Of a stretch of 64,000 nucleotides of DNA, positions 20,601-30,677 are shown one piece after another (the first letter of the stretch is position 1; each line of letters begins with the position of its first letter). Both the position numbers and the translations under genes were made by a program. The notes below the pieces were generated by a model. The model was given only the letters and a program-made list of their open reading frames with translations, was not told the DNA's origin and ran no database searches. Source of the DNA: Tigriopus japonicus (taxonomy: Eukaryota > Arthropoda > Copepoda > Harpacticoida > Harpacticidae); contig CM021316.1 of NCBI GenBank assembly GCA_010645155.1, positions 7,495,144 through 7,559,143 of the forward strand, read 5' to 3'.

Positions 20601-23443
20601 TTACCATGAACGAACACAGCCAAAGAGGAACTGTTAAAGAGGTGGAACAAACGAAGTGTTCCAACACAATAGCTTTATGGCTCTCACGTCTACCAACTCA
20701 GTGAGAGCTTGCTGAAATGTTTGCCTTCCTTTATAGATGATTCCATTTTTGCCCTGCTTTGTTGAAGGTTTTTGTGTGTTCAAGTGAGCGCTTTCAACAA
20801 GATGTCTAACGCAACAATTGTTTTTGGGAATGCACTTTTTGCATGCAGTTGACAATACTCCTCTCTAGCTGGAATAACTCTATGAACAAATGTCGGCAAG
20901 TTTCACGCCCAAACTTTGGCTCAATTTGAGACGTAACGAGGTTCGACTCACATTACCATTATTCACTTTGCCCACAAAGGACGTTTTTCGCTCCCCTTGA
21001 AGGAAGGCAAAAAAGTTCAGTTTAAAGACGTTGTTTTGCTTACCCGAGGCCTGTTTCTGAGCTTGAAGAATATGGACAAGTAAATGGCAATGACCACGGT
21101 GAAGGGCAGCAAAAATTGAGCACACGAGGACACAATCGTGTAGACCACTTTCGAACTACCTTCCCATGTATCTTGGCAGATAAAGATGTTTTCCATATCC
21201 AGCCCGTTCGGAAATATTACCAAGGTGCGGACCTGTAGAAGGAACATACGTATGACGAAAGAAAAACTGCAGGGGGAAAATATTCTGTTACAAAAAGGCT
21301 TGGAAAGCAAGGCTTTCGTTGATAACCGTTAATGTATCTTTCAACCGCAGGTGACAAAGTGACAAGCTTCCAATCCAGAACATAATGTTCTTGAGTCAAG
21401 GACGTCTAGATTTCCGGAGACGGCGGAGTTCTCATGAACTAATCAAGGTGTAGATGAGCTACTTTGAACAATGGTCTCTAGAGACGAACCCCATGGGATT
21501 GGAGTTTGGTTTTTGCTTTTAAGTTAGGCTTAACGAGAAGGTGTCAGCTTTGACATTTGGGTCTCTTTACCTAGAAATGACAAGTGATCCAAAAAATGAA
21601 TGGGAGACTATCTGACAGAACTAAACGTCAGATCCGAGTGTTCTATCAAATTGGATCGACAGGGAATATTCTGGATTGATTTCGTTTGGATCGATTGAAA
21701 AGAATGGGTTGATGGGATTACAATTTTACTATGCATACTACAGCACTAAAACCATGGTGCACTATGCAAAACACTAGAATTAGCCTAAAACAAGAACCAC
21801 TGAATTTCATGGAGTGGGAGGCTAACGAGAGGAATCATGATTTCCAGTAGTAACAGTTCAATTACGTTCTTCTGCAAGTGAGACCTTGTGTATGTTGACT
21901 TGAATACGTATTTCAATTTCCAGCTCAATCGAACGTCGGAGTCAAAAGTTATTCTTTGTCAAAGTTTAATGCAAATCCTGAATGAAGAAGAATGAATGAA
22001 CTAGCCCTTTTATGGTATATGTTTTACCACAAAAGGGCGAACTCATTCATTCTATGCTCTCTTCAGTACATAAGTTTGAGAAGGTACAACTTTTCACTCC
22101 ACCATTCGATTGAGCTGAAAATTAAAATATGTCGTCTACTGAATACAAACCAGAGGCTAGTTTTTTAAGCGCAAAGATCGATCTCAAGATCGAACTTACA
22201 GTACTAAAGTACGATCTTAAGATCGATCTTTGCGTCCTAAAAAACTAGCCTCAGGTCTCGTTCGTAGAAGAACGCAATTGAATTAATCCTTCTGGAAATC
22301 ATAATTTTCACCGTTAGCCTCCCACTCCAGTTTTCAGTGCTTCTTGCCTAAAACGAGAAAATCGGAATTACGCCGACCATAAAAATACCTAAAATTTGAA
22401 GAAGTCAAGAGCCGCAAAAAAACTTATTTGATGTTAAAGCCACGAAAGTACTAAAAAAATGATTTCCAATCTTTTTTTCTATCCTGTCACTTTGAGAAGA
22501 TCTTATTGGAAACTAGGCAAGTTCCAAACATTTTTCCCGCCTCTCAGACTTTCTAATTATCAAACCTTTCCATTTATGAAACACAATCCGGAAATCCTAT
22601 TCTAATAAACGGCTTAGCCTTTTAAATCTTTTCCACTAAAATACCGTACCTGAGCAGTGAAGAACATTGGAAGCGAAAGGATCATGGCAAAGACTCCCAT
22701 AAAAATGGAAAGGTATATGGAGGTGTTGGTACTGAATTGAGGTCGTTCGGGTTGCATGATACAACGGTAGCGGTCTGCGGCTAGAAAGACAGACTTTTTT
22801 GTAGAAACGTTGTATATTCATTCATTCCATCATTAATTAAAGTGTCTACAGTCAACGACCTCTCATACCGATTGCAACGATGGCCATGGAAGACATGAAG
22901 ACCGGAGTGCCTTGACACGAATGAGCAAGCTGACAGAGCCATTCCAGATCCTCACCAAACGGCCATTTTCGGCTAAAAAGATATGTACAAATTCATCCAT
23001 TATCCAGGGAAGAAACATAAAAAGGGCTCAAATCCTCACCTCAACACGTCCCATAGGGTTAAAGGCATGGTCATCACGCACAAAAGCAGATCTGAGAGTG
23101 CCAAGATGATGATGAAGAAGTTGCGTGCCGTTCTTAGGGCGCCTTTACTCATGATAGCGTACAATATCATGACATTTCCCGAGATGCCGATCATTATCAC
23201 AATGCCATAGAGAATACTCAGGAGATAGAAAACTAGTGGTGACACTTGGTCGTCACCTTTGGTGAAGTCCTCGGTGAAGTCATCCAAGACCTTGCCAATC
23301 CCTTGATCTGTGCCATTGCGCAAGAGATCCTCAAAGTTGAGTTGGGAGATGTTGATGTCATGATCAAAGATGTTGTTGAAGAAGATGCGATTGGGACCCT
23401 CGGCTAGGTCATCCAAATCAAAATCATTCATGCTAAAGTTCAT
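13606..23443 (-). CDS. NPFR: Neuropeptide F/Y-type receptor (class A GPCR), complete, six exons
   Basis: Exons 23443-23040, 22972-22869, 22780-22650, 21232-21044, 15790-15519 and 14623-13606 join in phase across five GT-AG introns to 705 codons plus stop. Residues 1-68 are an acidic extracellular N-terminus with NFS, NIS and NGT glycosylation sites. TM1 carries GN (89-90) and TM2 LALSD (Asp118). WPFG at 138-141 and Cys148 precede TM3, which ends in DRY (172-174); Cys232 in loop 2 is the disulfide partner. TM6 holds SWLPLNL (Pro306) and TM7 NPILYGYL (347-354), then NENFRKEY. WxFG, DRY and FLNENF-like helix 8 are typical of neuropeptide F/Y receptors, which signal through G proteins at the plasma membrane. 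The last exon gives an unusual tail of about 339 residues ending in ETPV, a class I PDZ-ligand pattern. The ligand is not shown by sequence. Confidence 0.88.
15519..15790 (-). CDS. NPFR: NPF-type receptor exon 5 (TM6, TM7)
   Basis: Acceptor CTTTCCAG, donor TATAG|GTAAGC. It encodes SQHAENNNKRRRANMM, TM6 with SWLPLNL, TM7 with NPILYGYL and helix 8 NENFRKEYKKIY. The intron before it is 5.25 kb and holds a mariner relic. A degenerate copy of this exon is at 2986-3288. Confidence 0.88.
17979..18691. mobile_element. Mariner-like element with long inverted arms (receptor intron 4)
   Basis: The ends CCGGGTGCGTCAATTGAAGC and GCTTCAATTGACGCACCCGG are exact complements; the left flank is TA and the right TT/TA. 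The arms are about 220 bases (17979-18200 and 18465-18691) and include the transposase ATG at 18142. The loop keeps only the DNA-binding part. The layout matches the unrelated mariner at 7677-8615. Confidence 0.85.
18142..18465 (+). pseudogene. Mariner transposase N-terminal remnant
   Basis: From ATG 18142 the frame reads MSELRQKIAARILVGD, DVAKRFDVHHLKVQRTMALY and GGRKRSIRTKDKIAEVSKAI, ending at 18396. A +2 frame (18335 on) continues RKLSNEHSLSEPSMRRLVKK and DLGVKS before the inverted arm. GGRKRS.RT and S..S..RL.KKDLG.KS are the paired helix-turn-helix of mariner transposases. The DDD/E catalytic part is missing. Confidence 0.75.
19815..20080. repeat. Direct repeat, two units of about 130 bases (third copy at 51790-51960)
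   Basis: GGGTCAAAAATCTGACCACAACTAAACTTTTCAACA and GGCAGCACTGCCAACTCGAAATCCAT-type blocks occur twice in a row here. A diverged copy lies at 51790-51960. No coding content was recognised. Confidence 0.65.
20297..20304 (+). promoter_or_regulatory. TATA-box-like TATAAAAG upstream of a short ORF
   Basis: TATAAAAG lies about 84 bases before an ATG in fair context (GGCGATGG) at 20388. That ATG opens 49 codons, MAEKVDVHSFNITRKLGVV onward, to 20537. The plus-strand gene would lie in an intron of the receptor. No family was recognised and the frame breaks soon after, so a decayed transposon promoter is as likely as a gene. Confidence 0.25.
20422..20870 (-). other. Possible transposase relic, unclassified
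   Basis: Minus-strand frames read STACKKCIPKNNCCVRHLVE and, in another frame, VKAGSQKIPFGTSRPRRSCR. The spaced CxxC...CC.R pattern recalls a motif seen in some transposases, but the rest does not match well. It is listed because nothing else explains the open frames. Confidence 0.2.
21044..21232 (-). CDS. NPFR: NPF-type receptor exon 4 (ECL2, TM5)
   Basis: Acceptor TTCTACAG, donor CGG|GTAAGC; 63 codons, phase 0 at both ends. It encodes VRTLVIFPNGL, FICQDTWEG and the TM5 segment ending FKLRNRPR. Confidence 0.85.
21792..22346. mobile_element. MITE (AAGAAGCACTGAA family), copy 1, with 8-base target duplication
   Basis: Inverted ends AAGAACCACTGAATTTCATGG and the complement TTTTCAGTGCTTCTTG, with GTGGGAGGCTAACG and CGTTAGCCTCCCAC further in. 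It is flanked on both sides by CCTAAAAC (21784-21791, 22347-22354). It lies in receptor intron 3. Relatives are at 24930-25207 and 40034-40478. It has no coding capacity. Confidence 0.8.
22153..22252. repeat. Near-perfect 100-base palindrome inside MITE copy 1
   Basis: GAGGCTAGTTTTTTAAGCGC and its complement (with one change) enclose AAAGATCGATCT and AGATCGATCTT, so most of the 100 bases can form one hairpin. Other family copies lack it, so it is probably a second element inserted in the MITE. Confidence 0.8.
22650..22780 (-). CDS. NPFR: NPF-type receptor exon 3 (DRY, TM4)
   Basis: Acceptor CTTTCTAG, donor CTCAG|GTACGG. It encodes AADRYRCIMQPERPQ and the TM4 segment ending PMFFTAQ. The DRY motif is restored only when it is spliced to exon 2, which supports the junction. 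Confidence 0.85.
22869..22972 (-). CDS. NPFR: NPF-type receptor exon 2 (ECL1, TM3)
   Basis: Acceptor CTTTTTAG, donor ATCG|GTATGA. It encodes SRKWPFGEDLEWLCQL through SSMAIVAI. The exon is 104 bases and keeps phase with both neighbours. Confidence 0.85.
23040..23443 (-). CDS. NPFR: NPF-type receptor exon 1 (N-terminus, TM1, TM2)
   Basis: Starts at the first ATG (MNFSMNDFDL; a second Met is four codons on) and ends at donor TTGAG|GTGAGG. It covers residues 1-134 plus two bases of codon 135. Confidence 0.85.
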
Positions 23444-24589
23444 ACTTTGGAACCACGTGATCTTTCGGTATGCTCTTAGTTCCCGTTTCTTTTTTCAAGT
23501 TTTTTCAAGTTCGTCAGAGTGCAAAGTTATGTACTGAAGGATCGGAAGCAATTTTGTTCATGAGCGCTTCGATGTGAGGGAGAAATGGTGAGAAGATAAA
23601 AGTTTGGCCCTCAATTAGTTCGTCACGTTCCCACGGATATTTGGTTTGCTCTCGATCAATGAAGAGTTATGGGTGTGCCAGGTGCCAAGAGGCCCATTTT
23701 ACTTAAACAAGTGGGCGTTGGGGGCCTGGCTCTGAGCCTAAAGAAATTGCGGTTGAGACCCATTGTCTCGTTCTCATGGCTTGAGCAACTCAGTTCCATC
23801 TGGAAGAAGAGAAATGAGATGAAACAAGTATTGGACGTGCCAAGAAAAAGAACGAGATGGAAAGAATGACGTCAAGTAAGGAAGCGCGTTTTGGTGTGAT
23901 AATCGTTGCCATTACTGGAGAAATTCTGTATTCATTTATGAACAGAGCATTTGGTATTTACATGATTGAAGTCCACAGGTTGGAATAACCTTTGAATGGA
24001 ACTTTTGTCCTATATAATGGTTCTAAATTTGGCTGCAGTATTGTGACAAATAACGGTATACGAACAAGGGTTCTATATTTGTCATACGTCCATGGCTTGC
24101 ATTTGTGGTTCACTTTGTTCCTCATCATTTAAAAAGACATGCAGAACATTTAAAGATTACTTATCTCGACAATCCAACTTTTTTCATTAAGACACAAAAA
24201 GGAATGCTTTGTAAAATCGTTTGGAAAGGGCGATTTATTTCTTAGGTGCAAAAGAGGAAGATGATTTTTGAAGGCGATATAAGTTCAACTTTTTGTAAAA
24301 TTCCAATGAAAACTGTTTTTTACAAATCTTGCACTTTTTGAAACAACAAAATTCCGTTGTCATACTAATTTATTTTTCAAATATGCACAGATCTTCAATA
24401 AATTTCAAGCTTATGCAATTCTACCGTATTAAAGATGATTTACGAAAAAGATAGTAAGAAATGAACGTTTTAAGTTAGTTTTAAGTTATAATATATACAA
24501 ATCTTGCAAACAAGACAGAATCATACTGAAACGAAAAATTATCGTTTTCTTGTGACATTGAAAATGTATATTATATTTCTTGGCAACCG

Positions 24590-24915
24590 CTTCAACATAT
24601 AATGGCATAATTTGATGCATTTAAAATTTTTAAGGTAATAAAAGCCAATTATCTGATTAATAGAATTTAATAAAATTTCGCTTCAATTCATAATCAACGA
24701 CACTCTTAATATCTATTAATATGGTTTGGGAAGATATGTTGATTTTTATGATTAACCATAAGTTAACCATAGTTAAACTAATATAGTTATTGAGCTACTT
24801 TTAAGATGTACATATTCACAAAATATCTTCATTATAACACTCTGATAATGAAAAGTGTCATTAGAAGTCTTGGCATTTGAGCAAACATTTTCATAGAGCA
24901 CAACTAACCACCGTG
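24590..24915. repeat. Dispersed repeat similar to 2210-2960
   Basis: Partner of the repeat at 2210-2960. The shared ends are GGCATAATTTGATGCA-like and GGCATTTGAGCAAACAT followed by CATAGAGCACA. Confidence 0.5.
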
Positions 24916-24929
24916 TCGAGTGCATGGGC

Positions 24930-25207
24930 TACTTTTTTGAGTTTTCAGCGTAATCAAACGTCGAACTCTAAAGTTATTCTCTATCAAATTTTAGGGCAAA
25001 TTCTTTCGTGAATGAATGAACTAGCGTCCTTCTGATAATTTTTTTCCACAAAAGGGCAAGCTCATTCAGTTTATGCTCTCTTCAGGGTATATACATCTTA
25101 TGCAAGGGAGGTCTTATTTGCAGAAGAGCGTAATTGCTGTGATCCCATTGGATATCATATTCTCCTTTTCAGCCTCCCACTCCAGGAAATTTAGTGCTTC
25201 TTGGTTA
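24930..25207. mobile_element. MITE (AAGAAGCACTGAA family), truncated copy
   Basis: It keeps the middle hairpin (GAATGAATGAACTAGCG and AAAAGGGCAAGCTCATTCA) and the right end GCCTCCCACTCCAGGAAATT-AGTGCTTCTTGG. The left terminus is missing. Confidence 0.65.
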
Positions 25208-25760
25208 GATTTTTCATTTTATCATTAATATTTTTGATCAGTGAGTGCATTAACGATTTCGAAACTAATCGAAAGGTTATTGACATATTTTCGAGGATCA
25301 TTAATTTTCCCGTCACCCTGTAAAATTGCCCGAATCCAGTTCCAAGATTAGGGCTTCAAATATTCTACAAGAAAAGAGGATATCAGCATATTGAGAAAGG
25401 AGCGAGTCTGGGAAAGAAGAGATAAGACCTTGAAGGTTTCAATGAACTGAACCGAAAGGTAAGCTATAAACGCTTGTTGAGCCTCGACGGTCACCTAAAA
25501 TCCCGGATTAAGAGAACCAAGCTCATGGATAATCTTGAAAGCGTACGATATCCCTTACCTATTGGGTCCTTCTTCACTCTCAATCATGAAGAGAATCACT
25601 CTTCCTAACCATGTGTACAGAAACAACTTGGACTTCTTCAACCGTTGCAAACCTTTCTGAGCATATTATCTAAACCAGGGGTCGGCGACCGTTTTGTGTC
25701 AAGGTCCACCAAATTTGGTTTGTTGAAGTCGGGGCCCACCATACGGTGGCCATCTCTTTC

Positions 25761-26700
25761 CCCCAACAGTGATCTCCCCCTGTTGGTTTGCACCAGGTGA
25801 TCTCCGCCAAGGTAAACTCCCCCAGCACTTATCTCCACCAAGGTTAACTCCACCAACAATCAACTCCGCCAACATTGAACTCCGCCACGGTAAACTCCAC
25901 CAGGGTTAACTCCCCCAACAATCATCTCCGCCAACAATGATTTCCCCCACGGTGAACTCCGCCACGGTAAACTCCACCACGGTAAACTCCGCCACGGTAA
26001 ACTCCGCCACGGGAAACTCCGCCACGGGAAACTCCGCCAAGGGAAACTCCGCCACGGGAAACTCCTCCACGGTAAATTCCACTATGGTAAGCTCCGCCAT
26101 TGTGAACTCCGCCACGGTAATCTCTGCCAATCCCCTGATGATTTCCACCAAAAGAAATTGCGCCATTGTATCAGTCGCGACAAAATAAACTCCACCCTTG
26201 TCAAATTTCATTTTGTTAGAAAAATCACTTCTCATGCTCACACTGAGACCATTAAAAACCAACTATATGTTTACCAAATCCATTCACCGCCTACCCAGGG
26301 ACATTGAGTGAGTGTTCTTTGAGGCGGAGTTTCTTGGGGTGGAGTTTGCCATGGCGGAAATCACTTTTGGCGGAGTTTCCCGTGGCGGAGTTTCCCGTGG
26401 CGGAGTTTCCCTTGGCGGAGTTTCCCGTGGCGGAGTTTCCCGTGGCGGAGTTTACCGTGGCGGAGTTTACCGTGGTGGAGTTTACCGTGGCGGAGTTCAC
26501 CGTGGGGGAAATCATTGTTGGCGGAGATGATTGTTGGGGGAGTTAACCCTGGTGGAGTTTACCGTGGCGGAGTTCAATGTTGGCGGAGTTGATTGTTGGT
26601 GGAGTTAACCTTGGTGGAGATAAGTGCTGGGGGAGTTTACCTTGGCGGAGATCACCTGGTGCAAACCTACAGGGGGAGATCACCGTTGGGGGAGTTGTAT
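25761..26700. repeat. GC-rich minisatellite arranged as a large inverted repeat
   Basis: The left arm is built from CTCCGCCACGGTAAA-type 15-base units, the right arm from the complement GTGGCGGAGTTTACC/TTCCC. The irregular outer parts are also mirrored, for example CACCAGGTGATCTCC at 25790 and GGAGATCACCTGGTG at 26650. The centre near 26190-26310 is unique. Because the unit is 15 bases, both strands stay open for 80-118 codons (GGVSR-type repeats); these are not taken as genes. A CAGGGGTCGGCGACC hAT-like terminus lies just outside at 25676. Confidence 0.85.
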
Positions 26701-27476
26701 GGGAACCTGTTATATTTTTCGAAATACGTGCAACAAGTTTGATGAAGACATTCCTTAAGCTTATTAATATCCGACGATACTGCTGTACCACCAAGGCTGA
26801 TTTTCACAAATGCAAAAGATTTTGCAAACCGTTCGTGGCATTAAAAGTACAAGCTTCTTTTGAAGTAATAAAATTAGCACATCAACAACAGGATAAATGA
26901 TGTTTCCAAGGGAACTTATTTGTACCTTCTCGGAAAATTGTCCAAATCTTAGGAGATGTAAATTTGCAGGTACCTGTTGGAAAATGCAACCATTGACGAA
27001 TTTGTACTGATTTAGAAACATTTGGTGAATGCTTTAAAATGTTTTGATTAGCGGGTGAAAGCCAAAGGTAGACAGACTGCTTGGTCAAATTCAGGCATAA
27101 GCTCATTTAAGCGCAACGAGAGAAGTAGAACATTTGTGCAACCTCATGGCATGGCAATATCTCCAAATATTTTGTATTGTGACCCTCCAATCAGTTATAC
27201 TTAAAGATCTGATTTCATAATTAATCGTTCCCAAATGTTTCTCGTTTTAAGTTCATGTGCAGGACAGTCATTAAAGTTTCATTAGAAACAAGTAATCATT
27301 CAACACAAAGTAACCTTGCAATGATATCGAAGGAAACATATTGAAATAAAACATTTTTTTTGTTTTCATAGACCAAGTGACGAAGTAAATTTATTGACTT
27401 GTGAAACCGTGACTTTTAATCCATTAGCGATTTTTCTATCCACAAAAAACGCTTTTTAACACAGATTTCTTATTAC

Positions 27477-28180
27477 CGCTACAAGGAATGGGATTCCTGC
27501 AAATAAAGTTAATCATTAACGTTACAGCTTTAATACAACGGTACAGTTACTGTTGGCAGATCTATACAACCCTTGAATAGTGGGTGGTCAGGAATAGTAT
27601 TTAAAAATTTGTCTAATCCTGCCCTAAATGTTGTTAGGGGATCAGCTCCTACATATTCCCGACGAAGACTAATGGGCAACAAAGTGAACAATGAAGGAGC
27701 CTGATAAAGAATAGAGGAGGACTTCATTGAACGAACTAGCCTCGATTCCCTTGGATTTGGAGGTGCTCTTAGAACGCACGTAAAACCTCTACGATCGCTA
27801 CAACTAATCTCAAATCCGGGGTTAGAACAGAGCCCATGAACACTCTTGAAAACATACAGTATCAGATACCTTTTATACCTTCTCTGAGTACTGTACAGCC
27901 CTAACTTCTGGCGCCTCTCCCAATACGAGAGCTCTCATTCCTGTGATGTTCCTTGTGAAACATCTTTGGCCATGCTCGACCTTTTGTAAACCTGCCCAAC
28001 TCATTGGAGCCCAAATGGGTGAGGCATATTCAATATGAGTCTGAACAATCGACTTGTAGAGAGTTAGCATCGTAATACTATCTCTGGACTTAAAAGTGCA
28101 ATAGATCCAACCATCCGTTTGAAATGCCTTCCCCACTTTCAACTGGATATGCTCATCGAATTTTCCATCATCTTCGATGG
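27477..28180 (-). mobile_element. CR1/L2-like non-LTR retrotransposon, 3' part of ORF2
   Basis: Reading leftwards, 28142-27873 encodes FKSRDSITMLTLYKSIVQTH, IEYASPIWAPMSW and KVEHGQRCFTRNITGM. This is the conserved region after the reverse-transcriptase fingers and palm (LYKSLVRPHLEYASPIW..., QRRFTR). After a frame break, 27727-27530 encodes SLFTLLPISLRREYVGADPL and LDKFLNTIPDHPLF, the usual ORF2 end. The 3' tail is CATTCCTTGTAGCGGTAATA. The 5' part is missing and frames are broken, so it is dead. The same family is seen at 46463-46830 and 1838-2000. Confidence 0.8.
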
Positions 28181-29105
28181 CAACTCAAAAATCTTTCAGA
28201 GGATCCTCACAAAGTGACAAATGATTAAGCATGTCAAAAATTGTACACATTTCTAAATTTATGTAAACTAAAAACCTTTGTCTATACATTATATCATACC
28301 CAATCAATCTGTTTTTCATTAGTTATAATTCATTAATCAATTCCATTAGAAGTGGTAGTGGAGCCATACAAACATCCAATCGCCCTCATTTGGGATTTTA
28401 CTGGAAGCTTTAAGTTATTATTTTTCTTTTATCCAATACCATTTGAAGAAAGTCTCTTAAAGCTCTAAATACTTTCCTTCTAACCTTCAAAACTTTATTC
28501 CCTTTTGATACTTAATAAAATATAATCCAGTCACAAGAAAATCTTGATCCTTTACAAGGTAATCTGTTCACAAAAGATTACCAAAAACCCCCAAAAAATA
28601 CTTCAGGAATTAGTGTCAAGATAATCCTTTCAGCTTTGTCTTTTCCACTTTCTGACACCTTTTGTAGAAATAAAGGCTAAATAGGGAATTCCTTCCTTTT
28701 AGAAGCACATTTGTTCTTGCCTTGGTAAGGAAATTGTACAAAAATCCCAAGATAACCAACGGCACCTCCAAATATTGTTGACAAGTTATTTTCAAACATC
28801 TTCAGGATGTGTGACTAGCAGATCAACAAATAAATACTTTTAGAACGATGTTGTCTCCGTTGATCAAAGACGTGGTTATTGTGTTAAGGGATAAACAATG
28901 AACATGTAATGTGGTTGAAAGGGCTCTTCGCTAGAAAAATAATCTTTTCAAAAAGCGCACCAAGGATCAGCCACAGCTTTGTGATTACAGCCCATCAAAT
29001 TTGAGTTGGCGTAATAAGGGGCCCATCAAATAGAACCTGAAGCGAACAAAGACTTACAATTTAACGTCCAGAGAGCTCAGTACCTACAAAAATAATACAA
29101 TAGAT
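28181..29105. other. AT-rich intergenic DNA, nothing recognised
   Basis: No splice-flanked frame, RNA gene or transposon terminus was recognised between the CR1/L2-like fragment and the next MITE. Confidence 0.4.
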
Positions 29106-29328
29106 CAGGGGTCGGGCCCACATACGGGCCTGATGTGGTTTTTGGTGGGCCCAGGAGCCATGGGAAAATTTCAAAATAGTGGGCCTGAGAGCCATCCATT
29201 ATACTGAACCAATGCTCTGTGATTGTTCAATTGTGGGCCCCCAAACACAATAAATTCTGCTTTGTGGGCCCCTGAGCAAACTAGTAAATTTGGTGGGCTA
29301 TAACTCCATAGTGGTTGCCGACCCCCTG
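29106..29328. mobile_element. Short hAT-like MITE
   Basis: The ends are CAGGGGTCGG and GGTTGCCGACCCCCTG, flanked by CAATAGAT and CTATAGAT (8 bases, one change). CAGGGGTCGGCAACC-type ends are a familiar hAT MITE signature. The inside is rich in GTGGGCCC repeats. Confidence 0.75.
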
Positions 29329-29730
29329 CTATAGATGGATTTGTGGACACCATTTGGGACTTTTCCAAAGGCTGAACAGCCCAGTAAAAATCATATGATG
29401 GCCCGCGTGTGATCTGCAACTCAGTTGATATCGAAGCATGTTTTTAGTTTAGTTTCAGTCCGCCCGTCTGCATTCTTATTCATCATCAACAAGATGACAA
29501 GTAACTTGTCATCCAACAAGTTGGATGTAATGACTAACAAGATGTTGGTCACAATGGACAAAAAGTACAAAACCCATTTGGTTAAGGGATGTAACCCTAA
29601 CTTGATCCAGCTCTTTGAAATAAAAGAGTTGAAGTACCAATGCAATGCATTAAATTAACCTCTTTAAAGACTTATTTTATGAATCAGAAACCCAAGTAAG
29701 ATTAGCGATTTTGTCGAGGCTAAACTAGAG

Positions 29731-30677
29731 GGCTAACAGAGAAATGGCACTCCCAAAATATTTGTGAGTCATCAAGTGTGTGTGCTATGGGATTTGACTT
29801 TGAACACGGTAAGTTATGTGATTCACAGCCCAAACTTGCGTTTTTAGGGAGTCAGTGGCAAAATTGCTCATTCAACTGCTTTGGTTGAACTTGAGCACTG
29901 TATGATGAATCAAGGACATCTTTAGATATGGACAAATGTCGCAGCTTTTTGATATGACTATCCTTGGTCACAGCTACTAAGGCACGCTGCCAATTTAGCC
30001 TGATTTTACCAATAGCCTAGAAGAACAGTTTTCGGTTGTGTTGGAAACAGTTGGAAAGCAGATGAGCAGCTTCCTCCTTTTTTCTTGGGCGTGATCAAAC
30101 TTGAACTCGAAGATCGAAAAAAGTGCTTTTGATTAAGGGGAGAGGAAATACAAATTTCCTTCAAATTATGTTTAAAGCAAGTTTTCAGTGGCAGTTTTAG
30201 TTATTGCTAAGTTTTAAAGTTGAAATTTGACCAACAAGATTGAATTTAGAATGAATACCATTTCTTATTTGAACATATTTTAAGCCCACTTGATCATCAC
30301 CCTGGGTGACCAAGACTAGTCATAACAAAGCTTCGACCTCAATCCAATATTTTTCGAAATCCTTGGATGAATCAAGTCACTTGCCACCCTTGTTGACGGA
30401 TAACAGAGAAATGTCTCTCCAGTACAGCCAGTGGAGATTTGTTTTGAACACACTTCATTGATCCAGCAGCAAGGGTGTCAAGTGACTTGATTCATCATAC
30501 ATTGCTCTTCTTCAACCAAAGCAGTTGAATGAGCAATTTTGCCACTGACTCCCTAAAAACGCAAGTTTGGGCCGTGAATCTCGTAACTTAGTGTGTTCAA
30601 CGTCATATTCCATTGTACACACAGTGCAGGCTTGCTGACTCACAAATATTTTTGGAGTGTCATTTCTATGTTAGTCC
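29731..30677. mobile_element. Foldback element interrupted by a younger insertion
   Basis: The left end GGCTAACAGAGAAATGGCACTCC mirrors the right end GGAGTGTCATTTCTATGTTAG, and the arms match inward to the centre near 30420. Left CCAAACTTGCGTTTTTAGGG mirrors right CCCTAAAAACGCAAGTTTGG. The left arm is split by the 29911-30365 element. A related solo copy is at 32440-32690. No coding capacity was seen. Confidence 0.8.
29911..30365. mobile_element. hAT-like non-autonomous element, 455 bases, copy 1
   Basis: Ends CAAGGACATC...AATCCTTG; flanked by GATGAATC on both sides, with the terminal C shared with the element edge. The uninterrupted right arm of the host element shows the empty site with one GATGAATC. 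A closely similar copy lies at 58569-59018 with its own duplication. Confidence 0.85.

Larger units (their letters stand above)
23444..25760. other. Receptor 5' flank and AT-rich intergenic DNA
   Basis: The first few hundred bases should hold the receptor promoter and 5' UTR, but no TATA box was placed with confidence. Further out lie the 24590-24915 repeat, a truncated MITE and a weak CR1/L2-like RT fragment around 25490-25670. That fragment resembles the 27.8 kb sequence (AAATCC.GG.TTA.AAC...CTTGAAA). No gene was recognised. Confidence 0.4.

Noticed and set aside
25930..26520. Regularly spaced repeats resembling a CRISPR array
   Set aside because: Units are contiguous with no unique spacers, and the DNA is clearly eukaryotic.
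25906..26546. Long repetitive open frames (GGVSR and NSATG repeats) on both strands
   Set aside because: They are translations of a 15-base minisatellite, which is open in several frames on both strands by arithmetic. There is no start context or splice signal.
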